The translations under genes were made by a program, and so were the position numbers. From positions 186,001 through 250,000 of the forward strand of contig NZ_PVNH01000006.1 of the NCBI RefSeq assembly GCF_003001955.1: a stretch of 64,000 nucleotides of DNA, written 5' to 3'. This stretch comes from Prauserella shujinwangii. Lineage in GTDB: Bacteria; Actinomycetota; Actinomycetes; Mycobacteriales; Pseudonocardiaceae. How positions within the stretch are numbered: position 1 is the first letter of the stretch; each line of letters starts with the position of its first letter. Below are positions 26,336-35,492 of this stretch, piece after piece. The notes under the pieces were generated by a model. It saw only the letters and a list, made by a program, of their open reading frames with translations, ran no database searches and was not told the DNA's origin.

Positions 26336-26704
26336 TCACGAGGACCCACCCGAATAACGCCCGAAAAGACCGAGCTGTTCCCCTCCGAGCACGTGGGCGT
26401 GCACGTGGTAGACGGTCTGCCCGGCGTCGTCCCCGGTGTTGAACACGACGCGGTAGCCGCTGCCGGTGAGGCCCTCGAGGCGGGCGACCTCCTCGGCGGT
26501 GGTGAGCACGTCGGCGAGCAGCTGCGGGTCGGCGGCGGCCAGCTCGCCGACCGTGCGGTACCGGGTCTTGGGCACCACGAGGACGTGGGTTTTGGCCTGC
26601 GGGTTGATGTCCCGGAACGCCAGCGTGGTCTCGGTCTCGTGCACGATCTCCGCCGGGATCTCCCTGGCGATGATCCGCTCGAACAACGTGTCCGCGTCAC
26701 TCAT
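26336..26704 (-). CDS. HIT-domain nucleotide hydrolase/transferase
   Basis: This 122-residue histidine-triad protein has the catalytic HVHAHVLGG motif near residues 99-107, the N-terminal CxxC-free form FERIIAREIPAEIVHET, and DINPQAKTHVLVVPK. Members hydrolyse adenosine phosphoramidates or related nucleotides. ATG 26704 gives the family-typical N-terminus. The longer frame upstream runs into repeat DNA. It is co-directional with phoH, 25 bases apart. Confidence 0.92.
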   Translation of the reverse strand: MSDADTLFERIIAREIPAEIVHETETTLAFRDINPQAKTHVLVVPKTRYRTVGELAAADPQLLADVLTTAEEVARLEGLTGSGYRVVFNTGDDAGQTVYHVHAHVLGGEQLGLFGRYSGGSS

Positions 26705-26771
26705 ACGGCAGACCCTATCGACCGCCGTCCCGGTGCGGCACGCGGCGCGCTGGGCGGGCCCCCAATGCCAC

Positions 26772-26892
26772 ATCGGGTGCGCTGGACGCACCGGATGCCG
26801 CATTGGGTGCACCCGACGCACCGAATGCCACATTGGGTGCACCCGACGCACCGAATGCCACATTGGGTGCACCCGACGCCACATTGGGTGCG
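26772..26892. repeat. 30-bp tandem hairpin array
   Basis: The anchor ATTGGGTGC recurs at 26772 (as ATCGGGTGC), 26802, 26832, 26862 and 26883, giving three 30-bp steps and one 21-bp step. Each unit holds a hairpin: GCACCGAATG, loop CCA, CATTGGGTGC, with one G-G mismatch in ten pairs. The first unit is the most diverged. It is transcribed, if at all, upstream of the HIT gene. Confidence 0.85.
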
Positions 26893-26904
26893 GCAGCGGA
26901 AGCG

Positions 26905-27027
26905 GCGCAGCAGCGAACAGGGCGCCGCGGAGGGGTCCGGGGGGCCTGGGGGGCGTCCCCCAGAGAACACAGCGAAACCCCGCCACCGGGAAGCTGCGCG
27001 GCAGCGAACAGGGCGCCGCGGAGGGGT
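26905..27027. repeat. Direct repeat of 32 bp, spaced 91 bp
   Basis: The segments 26905-26936 and 26996-27027 differ at one base and share the core GCGAACAGGGCGCCGCGGAG. Between them lies GC-rich sequence without a recognisable gene. It is probably part of the same intergenic repeat landscape. Confidence 0.75.
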
Positions 27028-27274
27028 GAAGCCTGGGGGTCGCTCCACCGCCTCCGCGGCTCCGCCGGACCGAGGGGGGAGGTGTCCGGCGGGATCGTCG
27101 GCGCGCCAGGACGCGCACCGGAAAATCGGATCGTTAACGAGCGTAATGGTTTCCGCGCGGGTGGCGCCAGGAGTCGTTGGGAAATGCCTCCGAACAGCCG
27201 CGACGGCCGAAACACCGGCACCCGTTCGGGGGAGGCGCGGCGGCGGACGGTGGGCGAGCGCGGGCGTCGCCGAC

Positions 27275-27399
27275 CGCAGCGGAGCACTCGCCGACCCGAA
27301 CGCGGCACTCGCCAGCCGGAGCGCAGCACTCGCCGACCCGAACGCGGCACTCGCGGGCCGCGGCGCAGCACTCGCGGGCGGGAGCGGGGGACTCTCGGG
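27275..27399. repeat. 21-bp tandem array abutting the rsmE stop
   Basis: The word CACTCG recurs at 27285, 27306, 27327, 27348 and 27369, exactly 21 bp apart, within units like GCGGCACTCGCCGACCCGAAC. A degenerate last unit GGGGGACTCTCGGG ends at the rsmE stop codon (27400-27402). The end sequence resembles the inverted repeat at 56182-56267, so the two may be one family. Confidence 0.8.
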
Positions 27400-28158
27400 T
27401 CAGCGCCAGCGGTCGGTGAGGGCGCCGAGCGCGCCGAGCGCGACCGCGCCCGCGGTGGAGGTGCGGAGCACCGACCGGCCGAGGCGCACGCCGAGCGCGC
27501 CCGCCGCCGCGAACGCCGCCGCCTCGTCGGCGGTCACGCCGCCCTCGGGGCCGACGACGAGCACGAGCTCGCCCTCGGCGGGCAGGGTCACGTCGGCGAG
27601 CCCGCGCGGCGCCTCGGAGTCGAGGACGAGCGCGAGCTCCGCCTCGGCGAGCACGTCGGCGAGCTGGGCGGTGGTGACCGGTTCCCGCACGTCGGGCAGC
27701 CTGCCGCGGCGGGCCTGCTTGGCCGCCGCGCGGGCGGTCGCCCGCCAGCGGGCGAGCGCTTTCGCCCCGCGCGGACCGTCGTCCCACCGGGCGACGGACC
27801 GCGCGGCCCGCCACGGCAGCACGGCGTCGACCCCGGCCTCCGTCGCGAGCTCCACCGCGAGCTCGCCCCGGTCGCCCTTCGCGAGCGCCTGGGCGAGGGT
27901 CACGCGCAGCGCGGGCGCCGGCTCGTGGCGCCGGTCGAGGAGCCGCAGTCCGAGCCGGGGCTCGCGGCCGGGGTGCACCGACTCCACCACGCAGTCCGCG
28001 ATGCCGCCCGCGCCGTCGGAGAGGGTGAGCCGTTCCCCCGGCCTGGTCCGGCGGACCGTGACGGCGTGCCGGGCCTCCTCGCCGTCGAGCACGGCCTCCT
28101 CCCCGCCGGGGAGCCGGTCGACCAGGAACACCGGCGGGGTGCTGTCGCCTTCGGCCAC
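27400..28158 (-). CDS. rsmE: 16S rRNA (uracil-1498-N3)-methyltransferase RsmE
   Basis: The 252-residue SPOUT-fold methyltransferase has an N-terminal PUA-like domain and a knotted SAM domain with LVLVVGPEGGVTADE and VRLGRSVLRTSTAGAVAL at the C-terminus. It methylates U1498 in the decoding centre. GTG 28158 lies 7 bases after the dnaJ stop. The hrcA-dnaJ-rsmE order is conserved in actinobacteria. Confidence 0.94.
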   Translation of the reverse strand: MAEGDSTPPVFLVDRLPGGEEAVLDGEEARHAVTVRRTRPGERLTLSDGAGGIADCVVESVHPGREPRLGLRLLDRRHEPAPALRVTLAQALAKGDRGELAVELATEAGVDAVLPWRAARSVARWDDGPRGAKALARWRATARAAAKQARRGRLPDVREPVTTAQLADVLAEAELALVLDSEAPRGLADVTLPAEGELVLVVGPEGGVTADEAAAFAAAGALGVRLGRSVLRTSTAGAVALGALGALTDRWR

Positions 28159-28165
28159 GGGAGCG

Positions 28166-29329
28166 TCAGCGGCTCTTGGCGCGCAGCTTGGAGAACAGGC
28201 CGCCGCCGTGCTTGCTGCCGTTGCCGGACAGCGTCGACGCCTCCTCGCCGCGCAGCCGCGCCAGCTCCCGCAGCAGGTCGCTCTGCTCGTCGTCGAGCTT
28301 GCTGGGCACCGCGACGTCGATGTGCACGTGCAGGTCGCCGCGCCCGTCGACCCGGCCCGAGGAGCGCAGCCTCGGCATGCCCTTGCCCTGCAGCACCAGT
28401 TCGGTGTTGGGCTGCGTGCCCGGCTCGATGTCGATCTCGTGCTCGCCGTCGATCAGCGTCTCCAGCGGCACGGTCGCGCCGAGCGCGGCGGTGGTCATCG
28501 GGATCCGGAAGTTGCAGTGCAGATCGTGCCCCTCGCGGACGAAGACCTCGTGCGGCGCCTCGTCGACCTCGACGTACAGGTCGCCCGCGGGACCGCCGCC
28601 GGGACCGACCTCGCCCTGGCCGGACAGCCGGATGCGCATGCCGTCGCCGACGCCGGGCGGGATCTTGGCCACCACGTCGCGCCGTGCGCGGACCCGGCCG
28701 TCGCCGCCGCACTGCTGGCACGGGTCGGTGATGACCTCGCCGAATCCGCGGCACACCGGGCACGGGCGCGCGGTGACGACCTGCCCGAGGAACGACCGCT
28801 GCACCGACTGGATCTCGCCCTGCCCGCCGCAGGTGTCGCAGGTCTTGACCGTGGCGCCCTCCGCCGTGCCGGCGCCGCGGCACAGGTCGCACAGCACCGC
28901 GGTGTCGACGGTGATCTCCTTGTCGACACCGGTCGCGCACTCCTCGAGGGTGAGGGCGATGCGGATCAGCGCGTCGGAGCCGGGCTGCACGCGGCTGCGG
29001 GGGCCGCGGCCGCGGCCACCACCGGTGGCGGCGCCGAAGAAGGCGTCCATGATGTCGCCCAGCCCGCCGAAACCGGCGAACGGGTCCCGGGCCCCGCCCG
29101 CGCCCGCGCCGTTGTCCAGCGGGTCGCCGCCGAGGTCGACGATCTTGCGCTTCTGGGGGTCGGAGAGGACCTCGTAGGCAGTGGTGACCTCGCTGAACCG
29201 CTGCTGGGCGTCCTCGGAGGGATTCACGTCGGGGTGCAGCTCGCGGGCGAGCTTCCGGTAGGCGCGCTTGATCTCCTGATCAGTCGCGTTCTTGGACACC
29301 CCGAGGATGCCGTAGTAGTCCCTGGCCAC
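28166..29329 (-). CDS. dnaJ: Chaperone DnaJ (DnaJ2 type)
   Basis: The 387-residue co-chaperone of DnaK has a J domain (residues 1-65; the HPD motif appears as [10 protein letters not shown]), a Gly/Phe linker, and a zinc domain with four CxxCxGxG-type repeats ([32 protein letters not shown]). C-terminal substrate-binding domains follow. It starts at GTG 29329 ([11 protein letters not shown]). It follows hrcA on the same strand at a 25-base distance, matching the mycobacterial hrcA-dnaJ2 pair. Confidence 0.95.
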   Translation of the reverse strand: MARDYYGILGVSKNATDQEIKRAYRKLARELHPDVNPSEDAQQRFSEVTTAYEVLSDPQKRKIVDLGGDPLDNGAGAGGARDPFAGFGGLGDIMDAFFGAATGGGRGRGPRSRVQPGSDALIRIALTLEECATGVDKEITVDTAVLCDLCRGAGTAEGATVKTCDTCGGQGEIQSVQRSFLGQVVTARPCPVCRGFGEVITDPCQQCGGDGRVRARRDVVAKIPPGVGDGMRIRLSGQGEVGPGGGPAGDLYVEVDEAPHEVFVREGHDLHCNFRIPMTTAALGATVPLETLIDGEHEIDIEPGTQPNTELVLQGKGMPRLRSSGRVDGRGDLHVHIDVAVPSKLDDEQSDLLRELARLRGEEASTLSGNGSKHGGGLFSKLRAKSR

Positions 29330-29354
29330 CGTCTTGCCGTCCTCCTACAACGCG

Positions 29355-30380
29355 CTACTTGCCGGACAGGATCTGACCCACGTAGCTGGCCACAGCACGC
29401 ACCGCGGCGATCGTGCCCGGGTAGTCCATCCGCGTCGGACCGACCACGCCCATGCCACCCAGCAGCATGTCGTCCATGCCGTACCCGATGGACACCACCG
29501 AGGTGCTGCGCATCTGCTCGTCCTCATTCTCCTCGCCGATCCGCACGGCGATGGCACCGGGGTTGCGTGCCGCCGCGAGCAGCTTCAGCACGACCACCTG
29601 TTCCTCCAGCGCCTCCAGCACCTGGCGCAGCGAGCCGGGGAAGTCGGCCACGTTGCGGGTCAGGTTCGCCGTGCCGCCGAGCACCAGCCGTTCCTCCGGG
29701 TGCTCGACCAGCGACTCCACCAGCACCGTGCAGACCCGGGTGAGCACGTCCCGCAGCTCGGGCGGCGCGTGCTCGGGCAGCTCGGAGACCTTCGCCGCGG
29801 CCTCGGGCAGCCGGTCGTCGGCCAGCGTGGCGTTGAGCAGGTCGCGCAGGCGCCCGACGGCGTCGTCGGTGATGACGTCCCCGAGCTCGACCACGCGCTG
29901 GTCGACGCGGCCGGTGTCGGTGATGAGCACCAGCATCAGCCGGGCGGACGTGAGCTGCACCACCTCCACGTGACGGACCGTGGACGCGGTCAGCGTCGGG
30001 TACTGCACGATCGCCACCTGCCGGGTGAGCTGCGCGAGCAGGCGCACCGACCGGCGCAGCACGTCGTCGAGGTCGACGGCGCCCTCCAGGAAGCCGCGGA
30101 TCGCCTTGCGCTCGGCCGCCGAGAGCGGCTTGATCTCGGACAGCCGGTCCACGAACAGCCGGTACCCCTTGTCGGTGGGGATCCGCCCCGCGCTCGTGTG
30201 CGGCTGGGTGATGTATCCCTCTTCCTCGAGGGCCGCCATGTCGTTGCGCACGGTCGCGCTCGACACGCCGAGGTTGTGTCTGTCCACCAGCGCCTTCGAC
30301 CCGACCGGCTCCTGGTTCGACACGTAGTCGGCAACGATGGCCCGGAGAACTTCGAAGCGGCGCTCCTCGGAGCTGGCCAC
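29355..30380 (-). CDS. hrcA: Heat-inducible repressor HrcA
   Basis: The 341-residue repressor has an N-terminal winged helix ([30 protein letters not shown], residues about 40-70) and a C-terminal GAF-like domain. I choose GTG 30380 because AGGAGG sits 5 bases upstream. The outer GTG 30386 overlaps that site. HrcA represses heat-shock operons at CIRCE elements, but I see no CIRCE sequence upstream of this operon, so hrcA-dnaJ is probably not self-regulated through a nearby site. Confidence 0.94.
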   Translation of the reverse strand: MASSEERRFEVLRAIVADYVSNQEPVGSKALVDRHNLGVSSATVRNDMAALEEEGYITQPHTSAGRIPTDKGYRLFVDRLSEIKPLSAAERKAIRGFLEGAVDLDDVLRRSVRLLAQLTRQVAIVQYPTLTASTVRHVEVVQLTSARLMLVLITDTGRVDQRVVELGDVITDDAVGRLRDLLNATLADDRLPEAAAKVSELPEHAPPELRDVLTRVCTVLVESLVEHPEERLVLGGTANLTRNVADFPGSLRQVLEALEEQVVVLKLLAAARNPGAIAVRIGEENEDEQMRSTSVVSIGYGMDDMLLGGMGVVGPTRMDYPGTIAAVRAVASYVGQILSGK

Positions 30381-30479
30381 CGGCACCTCCTCTCGTCGCC
30401 CACCGATGCGTGGTTGACGTCGAGTTTACGTTCTCCGAGGTCCGAAAGGGGGTGCCGGTCGCGAGGCGGCCCCGGGGGG

Positions 30480-31979
30480 CTACGTGTTACGCGGGAAGCC
30501 GAGGTTGACGCCGCCGTGCGACGGGTCGGGCCAGCGGGAGGTGACCACCTTCGTCCTGGTGAAGAAGTGGAAGCCGTCGGGCCCGTAGGCGTGGCTGTCG
30601 CCGAACAGCGAGTCCTTCCAGCCGCCGAACGAGTAGTACCCGACCGGCACCGGGATCGGCACGTTGACGCCGACCATGCCGACCTCCACCTCGTTCTGGT
30701 ACCGGCGGGCGGCGCCGCCGTCGGTGGTGAAGATCGCCGTGCCGTTGCCGTAGGGGTTGGCGTTGACCAGGTCGAGCGCCGCGTCGTAGCTGGGGGTGCG
30801 CACGACCGACAGCACCGGGCCGAAGATCTCGTCGGTGTAGATCGTCATGTGCGGCTCGACGCGGTCGAACAGCGTCGGCCCCAGCCAGAAACCGGGCCCC
30901 TCGGTGGTGTGGCGGCCGTCGACCACCAGCTCGGCACCGGCCGCCTCCCCCGCGTCGACGTAGGAGCGCACCCGCTCGCGGTGCGCGGCCGAGACGAGCG
31001 GGCCCATCTCCGAGTCCGGGTCGCGGCCGTCGCCGACCCGCAGCCTGCCCATGCGCTCGGCGATGCGCCGGACCAGCTCGTCGCCGACCGGGTCCACCGC
31101 GACCACCACGGACACGGCCATGCACCGCTCCCCCGCCGAGCCGAACCCCGCGGACACGGCGGCGTCGGCGGCGAGGTCGAGGTCGGCGTCGGGCAGCACC
31201 ACCATGTGGTTCTTCGCACCACCGAGAGCCTGCACGCGCTTGCCACGGCGGGTGCCGGTCTCGTAGACGTGGCGCGCGACCGGCGTGGAGCCGACGAACG
31301 AGACGCCCCGCACGTCCGGGTGCTCCAGCAGCCCGTCGACGGCCACCTTGTCGCCGTGCAGCACGTTCAGCACGCCGGGCGGCAGCCCCGCCTCGGCGAA
31401 CAGCTCGGCCAGGAACACCGACGCGGACGGGTCCTTCTCGCTCGGCTTGAGCACCACGGTGTTGCCGCACGCGATCGCGTTGGGCACGAACCACAGCGGC
31501 ACCATGGCGGGGAAGTTGAACGGGGAGATCACCCCGACCACGCCGAGCGGCTGCGCGATCGAGTAGACATCCACCCCACGGGAGGCGTTCTCGCTGAACC
31601 CGCCCTTGAGCAGCTGCGGCGCGCCGCAGGCGTACTCGACGTTCTCCAGTGCCCGCTGCACCTCGCCCGCCGCGTCGGAGAGCACCTTGCCGTGCTCGGC
31701 GGTGATGATCCGCGCCAGCTCGTCGCGGCGCGCGGCGAGCAGCTCGCGGAAGGCGAACAGCACCCGCGAGCGCCCGGCGAGGGAGGTCTCGCGCCAGCCG
31801 GGCAGGGCGCGCGCGGCGGCGGCGACCGCCTCGGCGACCTCCCCGGCACCGGCGAAGTCCACGTGCGCGCGGACCTCGCCGGTGGCGGGATCGAACACCT
31901 CCCCGGTCCGTTCCGGTTCCCCAGCCCACGTCTTGCCGTCGATCCAGTGGCTGATCCGCCTGCCGCCGAACTCGGTCAC
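30480..31979 (-). CDS. mmsA: CoA-acylating methylmalonate-semialdehyde dehydrogenase
   Basis: The 499-residue aldehyde dehydrogenase converts methylmalonate or malonate semialdehyde to propionyl- or acetyl-CoA. The catalytic C286 lies in SAGERCMAVS and the oxyanion Asn is N155 in FNFP. The usual general-base Glu region reads ALGGAKNH, the MmsA-specific substitution. GTG 31979 overlaps the aminotransferase stop (GTGA). Together with that aminotransferase it forms the exit of beta-alanine or beta-aminoisobutyrate catabolism in the pyrimidine island. Confidence 0.94.
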   Translation of the reverse strand: MTEFGGRRISHWIDGKTWAGEPERTGEVFDPATGEVRAHVDFAGAGEVAEAVAAAARALPGWRETSLAGRSRVLFAFRELLAARRDELARIITAEHGKVLSDAAGEVQRALENVEYACGAPQLLKGGFSENASRGVDVYSIAQPLGVVGVISPFNFPAMVPLWFVPNAIACGNTVVLKPSEKDPSASVFLAELFAEAGLPPGVLNVLHGDKVAVDGLLEHPDVRGVSFVGSTPVARHVYETGTRRGKRVQALGGAKNHMVVLPDADLDLAADAAVSAGFGSAGERCMAVSVVVAVDPVGDELVRRIAERMGRLRVGDGRDPDSEMGPLVSAAHRERVRSYVDAGEAAGAELVVDGRHTTEGPGFWLGPTLFDRVEPHMTIYTDEIFGPVLSVVRTPSYDAALDLVNANPYGNGTAIFTTDGGAARRYQNEVEVGMVGVNVPIPVPVGYYSFGGWKDSLFGDSHAYGPDGFHFFTRTKVVTSRWPDPSHGGVNLGFPRNT

Positions 31980-33283
31980 GCGCGCCGCCTCTCCTCGTCC
32001 GCCACGGCGATCGCCTCGCCCAGGATGTCCAGCGCCTCGCCCGCCTCCTCGTCGGTGAGCGTCATGGGCGGCGCCAGCCGGATCACGTTGTTGTGCAGGC
32101 CGCCCTTGCCGACGAGCAGGCCACGGGCCTTGGTCTCCTCCAGCACCACCCCGGCCGCGGGCGGGCTCGGTTCGGTGCCGCCCGGCTCGACCAGCTCCAC
32201 GCCGATCATCAGCCCCTTGCCGCGCACGTCGCCGACCACGCCGTAGCGGTCGCCGAGGTCGCGCAGCCCGGCGATGATCCGGTCGCCGAGCTTGGCGGCG
32301 TTGCCCTGCAGGTCGTTGTCGAGCAGGTAGTCCAGCGTGGCCTTGGCGCCCGCCGTGGCGACGGGGTTGCCGCCGAACGTGGAGATCGAGTTCGCCCCGA
32401 GGCAGTCCATCACCTCGCCGCGGGCAACGACGCCGCCGATGGCCAGCCCGTTGCCGAGGCCCTTCGCGAACGTCATCACGTCGGGAGTGACGCCGTGCGC
32501 CTCGATGCCCCAGAAGTGCTCGCCGGTGCGGCCCCAGCCGGTCTGCACCTCGTCGGAGATCAGCAGGATGCCGTGCTCGTCGAGCACCTCCTTGAACGCG
32601 CCGAGCAGCCCGTCCGGCGGGACGTTGAAGCCGCCGACGCCCTGGATCGGCTCGGCGATGAGCGCAGCGACGTCGCCCGAGGTCGTCGTGGCGAGCACGT
32701 CGCGCAGGTCGTCGACGCACGCCGCGACGTAGTCGGCGTCGGACAGCCCGGCGAACGGGCCGCGGTAGCGGTAGCCGCCGTGCACGTAGCTGACCTTCAC
32801 CGGGGACAGCGCGCTGGCCGACCAGCCGCGGTTGCCGGTGACGCCGACGGTGGCGAAGGCCCTGCCGTGGTAGGAGTTCCGCAGGGCCAGGACCTGGTTG
32901 CTGCGCCGGTACTGGGTGGCGAGCATCAGCGCGGTCTCGTTGGCCTCGGTGCCGGAGTTGGTGAAGAACACCTTGGCGCCGGGGATGCCGGAGAGCTCGG
33001 CGATCCGCTCGGCGAGCTCCACCTGCCTGCGGATGAGGTACAGCGTCGACGTGTGCAGCACCCCGGTGTCGAGCTGGGCGCGGACGGCGTCGGAGATCTC
33101 GCGGACATCGTAGCCGATCGCGTTGGTCAGGATGCCCGCGAAGAAGTCGAGGTAGGTGCGGCCCAGCGAGTCGGTGACGCGACGGCCCTGAGCCCGCACG
33201 ATCTCGATCGGCTCGGAGTAGTACAGCGCCAGCCAGTCCGGCAGCACCGCGCGGTGCCGGCTCAACAGGTCCGAATCCGTCAT
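31976..33283 (-). CDS. Class III omega-aminotransferase (beta-alanine type)
   Basis: The 435-residue PLP enzyme has cofactor residues D244 (LISDEVQTGWGRTGEH) and K274 (TFAKGLGNG), with GTEANE near 111 contacting the phosphate. The context of dihydropyrimidinase, amidohydrolase and MmsA points to beta-alanine or beta-aminoisobutyrate as amino donor, giving malonate or methylmalonate semialdehyde. ATG 33283. It is divergent from the PucR regulator across a 113-bp region with a likely operator. A generic GABA or alanine-glyoxylate transaminase cannot be excluded by sequence alone. Confidence 0.88.
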   Translation of the reverse strand: MTDSDLLSRHRAVLPDWLALYYSEPIEIVRAQGRRVTDSLGRTYLDFFAGILTNAIGYDVREISDAVRAQLDTGVLHTSTLYLIRRQVELAERIAELSGIPGAKVFFTNSGTEANETALMLATQYRRSNQVLALRNSYHGRAFATVGVTGNRGWSASALSPVKVSYVHGGYRYRGPFAGLSDADYVAACVDDLRDVLATTTSGDVAALIAEPIQGVGGFNVPPDGLLGAFKEVLDEHGILLISDEVQTGWGRTGEHFWGIEAHGVTPDVMTFAKGLGNGLAIGGVVARGEVMDCLGANSISTFGGNPVATAGAKATLDYLLDNDLQGNAAKLGDRIIAGLRDLGDRYGVVGDVRGKGLMIGVELVEPGGTEPSPPAAGVVLEETKARGLLVGKGGLHNNVIRLAPPMTLTDEEAGEALDILGEAIAVADEERRRA

Positions 33284-33329
33284 GCGTCCGAGTCTCGGCC
33301 CGCCGCGCGCGGGATCGCCACCGACAATA

Positions 33330-33357
33330 TGTACGGAGTCCCGTCCGCCGCCGTACA
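33330..33357. promoter_or_regulatory. Candidate PucR operator (TGTACGG-N14-CCGTACA)
   Basis: Perfect 7-bp inverted arms lie 14 bases apart, centred in the intergenic region between the divergent aminotransferase and pucR genes. The position suits simultaneous control of both. A PucR-type regulator is encoded immediately to the right, which makes it the likely binder. Confidence 0.5.
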
Positions 33358-33396
33358 GTCTGCATCTTCCGTGGCTCGCGAACGGGAGGAGGGACC

Positions 33397-35052
33397 GTGT
33401 ACCCCACCGTGGCGGAGGTGCTCGCCCTGCCGGTGGTGCGGCACGGCGGACCGAGGGTCGTGGCGGGGGCGGCGGGGCTGGACGCGCGCGTGCGCTGGGT
33501 GCACGTCGCCGAGGTCGCCGACATCGCGCACCTGCTCAAGGGCGGCGAGCTGGTGCTGACCACCGGCATCGCGCTGCCGGACGACGACGGCGCGCTCACC
33601 AAGTACGTCGGGGAGCTGGCCGGGGTCGGCGTCTCCGGGCTCGTGGTGGAGCTGGTGCGGCACTGGAGTGACCGGCTGCCGCCCGCGCTGGTGCACGCGG
33701 CCGACGAGCACGGCCTGCCGCTGGTGACCCTGTCCAGGGAGACCCGGTACGTGACGGTGACCGAGGCGGTCAACGGGCTGATCGTGGACGCGCAGGTGGC
33801 GGAGCTGCGGGCCGCGGAGCAGGTGCACGAGACGTTCACGGCGCTGACGGTGTCGGGCGCGGAGCCGGACGTCGTGCTGCGGGAGGTGGCCCGGCTGACC
33901 GGGGACGCCGTGGTCCTGGAGACGCTGGCGCACGAGGTGCTCGCCTACGACGCCGCCGGGGCCGACCCGGGCGAGCTGCTCGCCGGCTGGCAGCAGCGCT
34001 CCCGTTCCGTGCGGCTGGGCGAGCGGACCGGGTACCACCCGGCGACGGGCTGGCTGGTCACGATCGTCGGGGCGCGGGGGCACGACTGGGGCAGGCTCGT
34101 CGTCGTGTGCGCGGAGACGCCGCCGCGGCGGCACGTCGTGGTGGTGGAGCGGGCGGCGTCGGCCCTGGCGGTGCACCACCTGCTCGCGCGGGAGGGCGAC
34201 GGGCTGGAGCGGCAGGCGCACCGCGCGGTGCTGACCGAACTGCTCGCCTCGCCCGCGCCGTCGGCGGAGCTGGTGGCACGGGCCGCGGCGCTGCGGGTGC
34301 CGCTCACCGGGCGCAGGCTGGTCGGCGCGGCGATCCGGCCGCGGCTGGGTGGGGAGGCGAGCCCGGCCCCGGCGGCGTCCACCGGGCCGCTGCTGCGGGA
34401 GCTGGCCGAGGTGACGGCGCTGGCGACGCGGCGGGCGAAGGTGACCGCCCTGGTGGCCGCCGTGGACGACACGAGCGTCCGGGCGCTGCTGTCGCTGTCG
34501 CCGCAGGCCAGTGCCGACGCCGTGCTGAGCAGGCTGGCCAGGGAGATCCGGCAGGCGCGGCCCTCGGTCGCCGCCGGGTCGACGGTGGTGGCGGCGGGCA
34601 CCACCGTCGACTCGGCCGCCGAGGCGGGCCGCAGCCTCACCGAGGCGGGGCACGTCGCGGCCGCCGCGCTGCGCAGGGACACCGAGCCCGGCCGCGGCTT
34701 CCACCGGCTGGAGGACGTGCGGCTGCGCGGCCTGCTGCACCTGCTGGGCGACGACGACCGGGTGGCGGCGTTCGCGGCGCGGGAGCTGGGCCCGCTGCTG
34801 GCCCGGGACGCGGCCACGGGCAGCAGGCTCGTGCAGGCGCTGCGTTACTTCTGCGAGCACGGCGGGAACAAGTCCGCGGCCGCGGCGGCGGCGCACACCT
34901 CGCGCACCGCGTACTACCAGCAGCTGGCCCGGATCGAACAGGTGCTCGGGGTGCCGCTGGAGGATCCGGAGTCGATGCTGTCGCTCTACGTCGCCCTGCT
35001 CGCCCTCGACGTGCCCACCCGGTCGGGGGATGTCGATCACCCGGCCGAGTAA
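33397..35052 (+). CDS. PucR-family transcriptional regulator
   Basis: The 551-residue protein has an N-terminal PucR domain (residues 5-125, VLALPVVRHGGPRVVAGAAGLD... EVADIAHLLKGGELVLTTG), a central GGDEF-like/linker region and a C-terminal helix-turn-helix (GNKSAAAAAAHTSRTAYYQQLARIEQVLG, near 490-520). Start GTG 33397 has a GGGAGGAGG site. Such regulators control purine and pyrimidine catabolism genes. It lies between the two halves of the pyrimidine island and is expected to sense a pathway intermediate. Confidence 0.92.
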   Translation: MYPTVAEVLALPVVRHGGPRVVAGAAGLDARVRWVHVAEVADIAHLLKGGELVLTTGIALPDDDGALTKYVGELAGVGVSGLVVELVRHWSDRLPPALVHAADEHGLPLVTLSRETRYVTVTEAVNGLIVDAQVAELRAAEQVHETFTALTVSGAEPDVVLREVARLTGDAVVLETLAHEVLAYDAAGADPGELLAGWQQRSRSVRLGERTGYHPATGWLVTIVGARGHDWGRLVVVCAETPPRRHVVVVERAASALAVHHLLAREGDGLERQAHRAVLTELLASPAPSAELVARAAALRVPLTGRRLVGAAIRPRLGGEASPAPAASTGPLLRELAEVTALATRRAKVTALVAAVDDTSVRALLSLSPQASADAVLSRLAREIRQARPSVAAGSTVVAAGTTVDSAAEAGRSLTEAGHVAAAALRRDTEPGRGFHRLEDVRLRGLLHLLGDDDRVAAFAARELGPLLARDAATGSRLVQALRYFCEHGGNKSAAAAAAHTSRTAYYQQLARIEQVLGVPLEDPESMLSLYVALLALDVPTRSGDVDHPAE

Positions 35053-35088
35053 CACAGGTCCCGGGCCGGGCCTGCCGATATCCGAAAC

Positions 35089-35466
35089 ATGCCCATGTTC
35101 GCCGAATCGCTCGCCGCGTGCGCCGCCACCCTGCTGTGCGCGAGCGGGCCCGCCGTGTCCCCGTCCCCCGACTCCGTCCTCCACCTGACGATGACCCCGC
35201 CGAACGGCGCCACGCGCGCGGCCGTGCTGGTGTGCGATCCGGCGGCGGGCACCCACCCGAAGCCGTACGAGGCGTGCTCGGCGATCGAGCGCGCCGACGG
35301 CGAGCTCGCCGACCTGCCCCGGCGGAACCAGGCCTGCCCGATGATCTACTCCCCCGTCGTCGCCGAGGCGCACGGCTGGTGGCGCGGCGAGCGCGTCGAC
35401 TTCCGCGCCTCCTACTCCAACGCCTGCGTCGCCGACGCCGAGTCGAGCGGCCTGTTCGGCTTCTGA
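35089..35466 (+). CDS. Secreted subtilisin inhibitor (SSI family)
   Basis: The product has 125 residues with an N-terminal signal peptide (residues about 1-22) and an SSI domain. Hallmarks are LVCDPAAGTHPKPYEACSAI (first disulfide), the reactive-site region RRNQACPMIYSPV, and FRASYSNACVADA near the C-terminus. The four conserved Cys are present. SSI proteins are dimeric inhibitors of secreted subtilases. It sits within the pyrimidine island but has no link to that pathway. A broken subtilase lies at 52149 in the same window. Confidence 0.92.
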   Translation: MPMFAESLAACAATLLCASGPAVSPSPDSVLHLTMTPPNGATRAAVLVCDPAAGTHPKPYEACSAIERADGELADLPRRNQACPMIYSPVVAEAHGWWRGERVDFRASYSNACVADAESSGLFGF

Positions 35467-35492
35467 CCCGCCCCCTCCCGCCCGCGCCCAGC

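Larger units (their letters stand above)
26705..27399. other. 695-bp gene-free gap filled with repeat arrays
   Basis: Between the HIT gene start and the rsmE stop there is no gene I can support. The gap holds a 30-bp hairpin array (26772-26892), a duplicated 32-bp segment (26905-26936 and 26996-27027), then unrecognised sequence to about 27270 and a 21-bp array running up to the rsmE stop. Long open frames seen across it arise because the repeat lengths are multiples of three. Confidence 0.7.

Noticed and set aside
26772-26892. CRISPR-like array
   Set aside because: Units are contiguous 30-bp tandem hairpins without unique spacers and no cas genes are nearby.
26703-29743. Long plus-strand frames over the HIT-hrcA block with repetitive Ala/Arg and PNAAL/HWVHPTHRMP motifs
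   Set aside because: These are translations of tandem repeats and antisense of rsmE, dnaJ and hrcA. The repeat lengths are multiples of three, so the frames remain open without being genes.
30355-30440. CIRCE element upstream of hrcA
   Set aside because: No TTAGCACTC-N9-GAGTGCTAA-like repeat is present in the upstream region.
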